Positions 8,344-10,853 of a stretch of DNA of 10,853 nt are shown here, one piece after another. Origin of the DNA: Larix sibirica (Eukaryota > Streptophyta > Pinopsida > Pinales > Pinaceae); NCBI GenBank assembly GCA_004151065.3, contig NWUY0300027680.1:1-10853 (forward strand), written 5' to 3'. Every line of letters starts with the position of its first letter. Position 1 is the stretch's first letter. The translations under genes and the position numbers were made by a program. The notes below the pieces were generated by a model that ran no database searches, was not told the origin of the DNA, and saw only the letters and a program-made list of their open reading frames with translations.

Positions 8344-8860
8344 TAGAGCCCATTAAGTTATTATCTTCAATGAATTAATTCCTAGTTGTAATGGCAGTGG
8401 GCTATCTTTCTACAATTATTACACTCCATGTAACTTATTAATCTTCAATGAAGTAATAATTCCAATCCTCCTATAACAATTACTGTCCCATTCCCATTAA
8501 TTTATTCTTCAATGGAGCAATAATTCCAAGTGTAGCAACCTATCTTCCTCTAACAATTAGAGTCCCATTCACATTAACTTACTAGCTATTAATCTTACAT
8601 CGTCTTTAAATTAATTCTCATTCCCATTAACTTATTGCGTATTAATCTTCCATCGTCATTAACTTATTGCGTATTACTATCCAATGAAGTAACTCCAAGC
8701 ATGGTTGTTAATCACTTAAAAAACATTGCAATCCCATAACTTAATATATTTACTAAAGTGATTCAAAATTATTATCTTCAACGGAGTGACTCCAAGTGTG
8801 ATAATCAACAATGCTTCAATAACAATCAATCACAATTACATTAACTTATTAAAATCTTAA
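8344..8860 (+). repeat. Degenerate tandem array, about 65-80-bp units
   Basis: CATTAACTTA or a close variant recurs at about 8351, 8430, 8495, 8572, 8625, 8657, 8735 and 8839. Most copies are followed by a TCTTCAATGAAGTAATAATTCC-like block (8366, 8444, 8508, 8682, 8777) and an AAGTGT or AAGCATGGTTG-type block. Inside it, the 20-mer CATTAACTTATTGCGTATTA is perfectly repeated at 8625-8644 and 8657-8676, a 32-bp period and the youngest part. The array directly follows the LTR-like segment and might be an internal repeat of the same element. Confidence 0.7.
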
Positions 8861-8894
8861 TGAGAGCGGTTTTTAAATATTTTTAAGAATGTTA

Positions 8895-8952
8895 TATTTT
8901 TTAGGAAGGTAAATAGCTAGATTTTTATTTTTTAGGAAGGTAAATAGCTAGA
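8895..8952 (+). repeat. Tandem duplication, 31-bp period
   Basis: The 27-base sequence TATTTTTTAGGAAGG plus TAAATAGCTAGA is identical at 8895-8921 and 8926-8952, separated by TTTT. Perfect identity in otherwise diverged surroundings suggests a recent slippage or unequal-exchange event. It ends about 35 bp before the SINE. Confidence 0.85.
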
Positions 8953-8993
8953 CAATGTAAATATGATCTTCGACTTAATTAATCTAGGTGGAT

Positions 8994-9005
8994 TAGCTCA
9001 AGTGG
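8994..9005 (+). promoter_or_regulatory. Pol III A box of the SINE
   Basis: TAGCTCAAGTGG matches the plant A-box consensus TRGYNNARNNGG at every position, and a B box begins 33 bases further on. Confidence 0.75.
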
Positions 9006-9038
9006 TTGAGTGATGTAAGTTGTGAGCAGAAGGTCTCG

Positions 9039-9049
9039 GGGTCAAATCC
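9039..9049 (+). promoter_or_regulatory. Pol III B box of the SINE
   Basis: GGGTCAAATCC fits the B-box consensus GGTTCRANYCC except for G at the third position. It sits within the inverted repeat CGGGG/CCCCG, the remains of a T-arm. Confidence 0.75.
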
Positions 9050-9174
9050 CCGGGTGGCTATACATTGCTATATAAGGGCCTCACTTGATGTCCCCATCGG
9101 GTTAGGGAGGAGATGGCGAATGGTAAAATCCCATGGTTAAACCTCAAGTAAAAATGTGAAATGCAACAAAAAAA

Positions 9175-9457
9175 TATGAGAACGAAAAGAATCCATTGCC
9201 CATCCATGCATACATCCATGGGAAAGAATCTTATGTTAGTAGAAAGATCATGAAATGCTTGAACCTCCGACCACTATAGTACAAGCTTCTCGAGAGGAAA
9301 AACTGTTGCAATTCAGGTTAAATTTCATATTAATGGAATGCAAATGAAGAATTATACTTCTTGTTAATAGAATTATAAAAGAAATCAAATACCTCAAAAT
9401 CTCTTGACTTCACTTTTGATCAATGAATGCAGCTAAGCATAAAGTCATTGATCATCT
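9175..9457. other. Intergenic sequence, no gene seen
   Basis: The stretch has slightly higher GC in places, including AAGCTTCTCGAG near 9283. On the minus strand GGAGGTTCAAGCA (about 9261-9273) resembles a Pol III B box, but no A box lies at a proper distance. No coding frame or repeat is evident. Confidence 0.5.
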
Positions 9458-9595
9458 ATGGCAAGGGCGGTGAATAGAAAGGTGGTGAAGAAATGCATTA
9501 ACTACTATGGATCTGCAGGATTTGCAACAATGGCAATTCTAGCTTTAACTACTCTCGATTGGACCGATGACATTAGTATCGACAGCAGTAGCTAA
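9458..9595 (+). CDS. Hypothetical 45-codon small ORF
   Basis: The product is not recognised. The frame opens at an ATG with G at +4, preceded in frame by a TGA three codons upstream (9449-9451), and ends at TAA 9593-9595. The peptide has a basic start (MARAVNRKVVKK), a hydrophobic middle (residues 18-33, including GSAGFATMAILAL) and an acidic Ser-rich end (DWTDDISIDSSS), so it could insert in a membrane. The local base composition is richer in G and C than its AT-rich neighbours. An AATAAA lies at 9723-9728, about 130 bp after the stop, as in a plant 3' UTR. Against this, a 45-codon frame can occur by chance, no promoter is evident and it may instead be an exon or gene fragment. An overlapping plus-strand frame at 9567-9749 looks random. 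Confidence 0.25.
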   Translation: MARAVNRKVVKKCINYYGSAGFATMAILALTTLDWTDDISIDSSS

Positions 9596-10610
9596 TGAAC
9601 TAGAAATTACAAACTCTCTAGATCTCCTATGTTCTCTAAAGTTAAATATAAAGTGTATAAATATTAAGAAGCTTGTAAACCTATCAAACAATTATTATAT
9701 GTCAGCGTTTTCCTTATTACCCAATAAAATCTTAACAAAATATTTTTAAAAATTATATCTATAATTTGTATGTTTTTTTTCAAAGATAAAATAACTAGTG
9801 CACGCTCCAAAGAAAGCACCAATGGAATAAATAATCTAAGATTCAAACCAAGATAAAAACAACCACAAACGACCACCCCAATCACCCCACCTATTAACAA
9901 GACCCTGTAACTCATAGTGTTTAACATAAGAATATGCCCTAAAATATAAAGTAAAATGAAACAACTAATAAAAGTTCAACGTAAACTAATTACAATATTT
10001 CCCTGTCCTTCGACATAGACGGGTCCAAAAATATATTTATTTTATTGTATGGATTTTGAATATTATTCATTTTAGTACGATACGCCTAAGGTGGGTAGTG
10101 GAGATCACGTATATGGTGACGTGGCATAAAAATCAATGGTCCAAATATATTCGATTCAGAAAACTTCTAAGGAAATGGATTGTTATACAATAGTGACTTT
10201 ATAATTGTTTTGACTTTTCTTTACTTTTCCAAATTTATTCTTATTATCACATTAGGGTTATTTAGTATGGCTTCATAAAGACCAATATATTAACACTATT
10301 GTGATATTTAAACCCTAGGCCTCACCATCTCATAATAAAGACCAAACTTAAAAGTCATAATAAGTATTTATGGAATAATTTTTTAATATTTAAAATCACA
10401 ATGATTAGTTAGGTATGTTACTTAGTTGAAAGCATATCTTCATTTAAATATTGAGGGGTTTGTGTAATTTAATGAGATATTATTTTTGGAATTATTTATG
10501 TATATTAAGTTATTAATTCATTATCTATATTTTAAGAGGATTGAAATTAACAAAATGAATTGTATAATATTAATAATTATTTTTGGAACTTGCATTTGAT
10601 AATTAGGACT
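9596..10610. other. AT-rich intergenic DNA, no gene seen
   Basis: A minus-strand open frame at 9927-9664 (87 codons) translates to a hydrophobic, GV-rich peptide because the plus strand there is rich in AC and CCA repeats. It has no recognisable domain and no support as a gene. A single ACGTGGC motif at 10119-10125 resembles an ABRE core but has no gene beside it. Otherwise the stretch is A/T runs with no clear structure. Confidence 0.5.
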
Positions 10611-10612
10611 TT

Positions 10613-10633
10613 TATATATATATATATATATAT
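10613..10633. repeat. (TA)10 microsatellite
   Basis: An uninterrupted alternating TA tract of 21 bases, flanked by T-runs. Such tracts are hypervariable in plants and prone to slippage. An undetermined base (N) lies 29 bases downstream at 10662, which may reflect assembly difficulty here. Confidence 0.9.
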
Positions 10634-10662
10634 TTTTCATAGAAAAATTCAACTTACTATTN

Positions 10663-10783
10663 ATGCTTTTAGAAAATGCAACAATTTTGGGTATTGTACT
10701 GAACTGTATGCATGCTTTCAGATTGTAGTGAACTGTATGCATGCTTTTACAAAATGCAACACATGCTTTTACAAAATGCAACA
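10663..10783 (+). repeat. Nested short tandem repeats (29-bp and 22-bp periods)
   Basis: Two 28-base stretches at 10693-10720 and 10722-10749 match at 26 positions with a 29-bp period; both contain TGAACTGTATGCATGCTTT. The 22-mer CATGCTTTTACAAAATGC plus AACA is perfectly tandem at 10740-10761 and 10762-10783, and a one-mismatch relative (ATGCTTTTAGAAAATGCAAC) lies at 10663-10682. The minus-strand frame at 10781-10521 is a product of these repeats. Confidence 0.85.
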
Positions 10784-10853
10784 GTGTAACTGTAAAACTG
10801 TAATGTTTGTTATGTTTGTCTTTAAACTTTTTTGTGAAACAAAACAGTTATTA

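Larger units (their letters stand above)
8987..9174 (+). mobile_element. tRNA-derived SINE
   Basis: A non-autonomous retroposon, copied by LINE-encoded enzymes and transcribed by RNA polymerase III. The head resembles a tRNA: GGTGGAT as acceptor-arm remnant and a D-arm in which GCTC pairs with GAGT. The A box TAGCTCAAGTGG (8994-9005) fits TRGYNNARNNGG exactly. The B box GGGTCAAATCC (9039-9049) differs from GGTTCRANYCC at one base. The 33-base spacing is normal. The anticodon arm does not pair and the T-loop seems one base short, so it is not a working tRNA. A tRNA-unrelated body follows, then CAACAAAAAAA. A possible target duplication, AAATATGA, occurs at 8959-8966 and 9172-9179, but it would imply a 20-base 5' extension. 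Confidence 0.8.

Noticed and set aside
8987-9060. Functional tRNA gene
   Set aside because: The A and B boxes are good but the anticodon arm does not pair, the T-loop is short and the acceptor arm is not restored; a SINE head fits better.
9255-9290. Minus-strand B-box-like GGTTCAAGC with a nearby TAGTGGT
   Set aside because: The two elements are about 10 bases apart, far too close for a Pol III A/B pair, and no SINE body or tail follows.
9664-9927. Minus-strand 87-codon hydrophobic frame, also readable in a second frame as a Trp/Gly-rich peptide
   Set aside because: Two frames look equally protein-like because the strand is G/T-rich; no recognisable domain, start context or conserved motif.
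10119-10125. ACGTGGC, an ABRE-like motif
   Set aside because: A single 7-mer without a gene or TATA box nearby; expected by chance or as transposon debris.
10187-10302. ACAATAGTG and CACTATTGT as possible MITE terminal inverted repeats
   Set aside because: Only 9 bp match, the arms do not extend and no TA or other target duplication flanks them.
1-10853. A CRISPR array, prokaryotic operon or other novel defence-like system
   Set aside because: The repeats lack regular unique spacers, no supporting genes exist, and the LINE and SINE content marks this as eukaryotic plant intergenic DNA.

Overview
This window looks like non-genic nuclear DNA from a seed plant with a large, repeat-rich genome. 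It is AT-rich and has no bacterial-style gene packing. It holds a decayed plant L1-type LINE, a tRNA-derived SINE, an LTR-like segment with a TATA box, and several degenerate tandem arrays. A gymnosperm is possible but cannot be settled by eye. I found no intact conventional gene, rRNA, CRISPR array or prokaryotic operon, and nothing I would call a new functional system.

Layout. Positions 1-2830 are AT-rich intergenic DNA with old tandem arrays: about 125-bp units at 375-1000, a 120-bp repeat at 1200-1360 and a 92-bp duplication at 1720-1905. A diverged repeat pair also lies about 2.4 kb apart, at 133-260 and 2499-2690. Positions 2835-7457 carry one LINE remnant on the minus strand, read right to left. 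It has ORF1 with a CCHC zinc knuckle (7457-7056), a spacer, and ORF2 with an AP-type endonuclease (6364-5590), a linker, a reverse transcriptase (5026-4190) and a C-terminal region (4073-2835). All parts are recognisable, but stops, frameshifts and an apparent internal deletion break the frame, so it is a pseudogene.

Positions 7874-8308 resemble a solo LTR of a Ty1/copia-type element on the plus strand. A degenerate array (8344-8860) and a 31-bp-period duplication (8895-8952) follow. A SINE with near-consensus Pol III A and B boxes starts at about 8987 and ends in an A-run at about 9174. Positions 9175-10610 are largely featureless, apart from a 45-codon ORF at 9458-9595 with a poly(A)-like signal about 130 bp downstream. 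The right end has a (TA)10 microsatellite and a cluster of short nested tandem repeats beside an undetermined base.

How the parts relate: these are parasitic elements and their debris, not a cooperating gene set. The LINE would have supplied endonuclease and reverse transcriptase for its own copying, and LINE enzymes commonly mobilise SINEs, but no 3' sequence shared by this SINE and this LINE is visible here.
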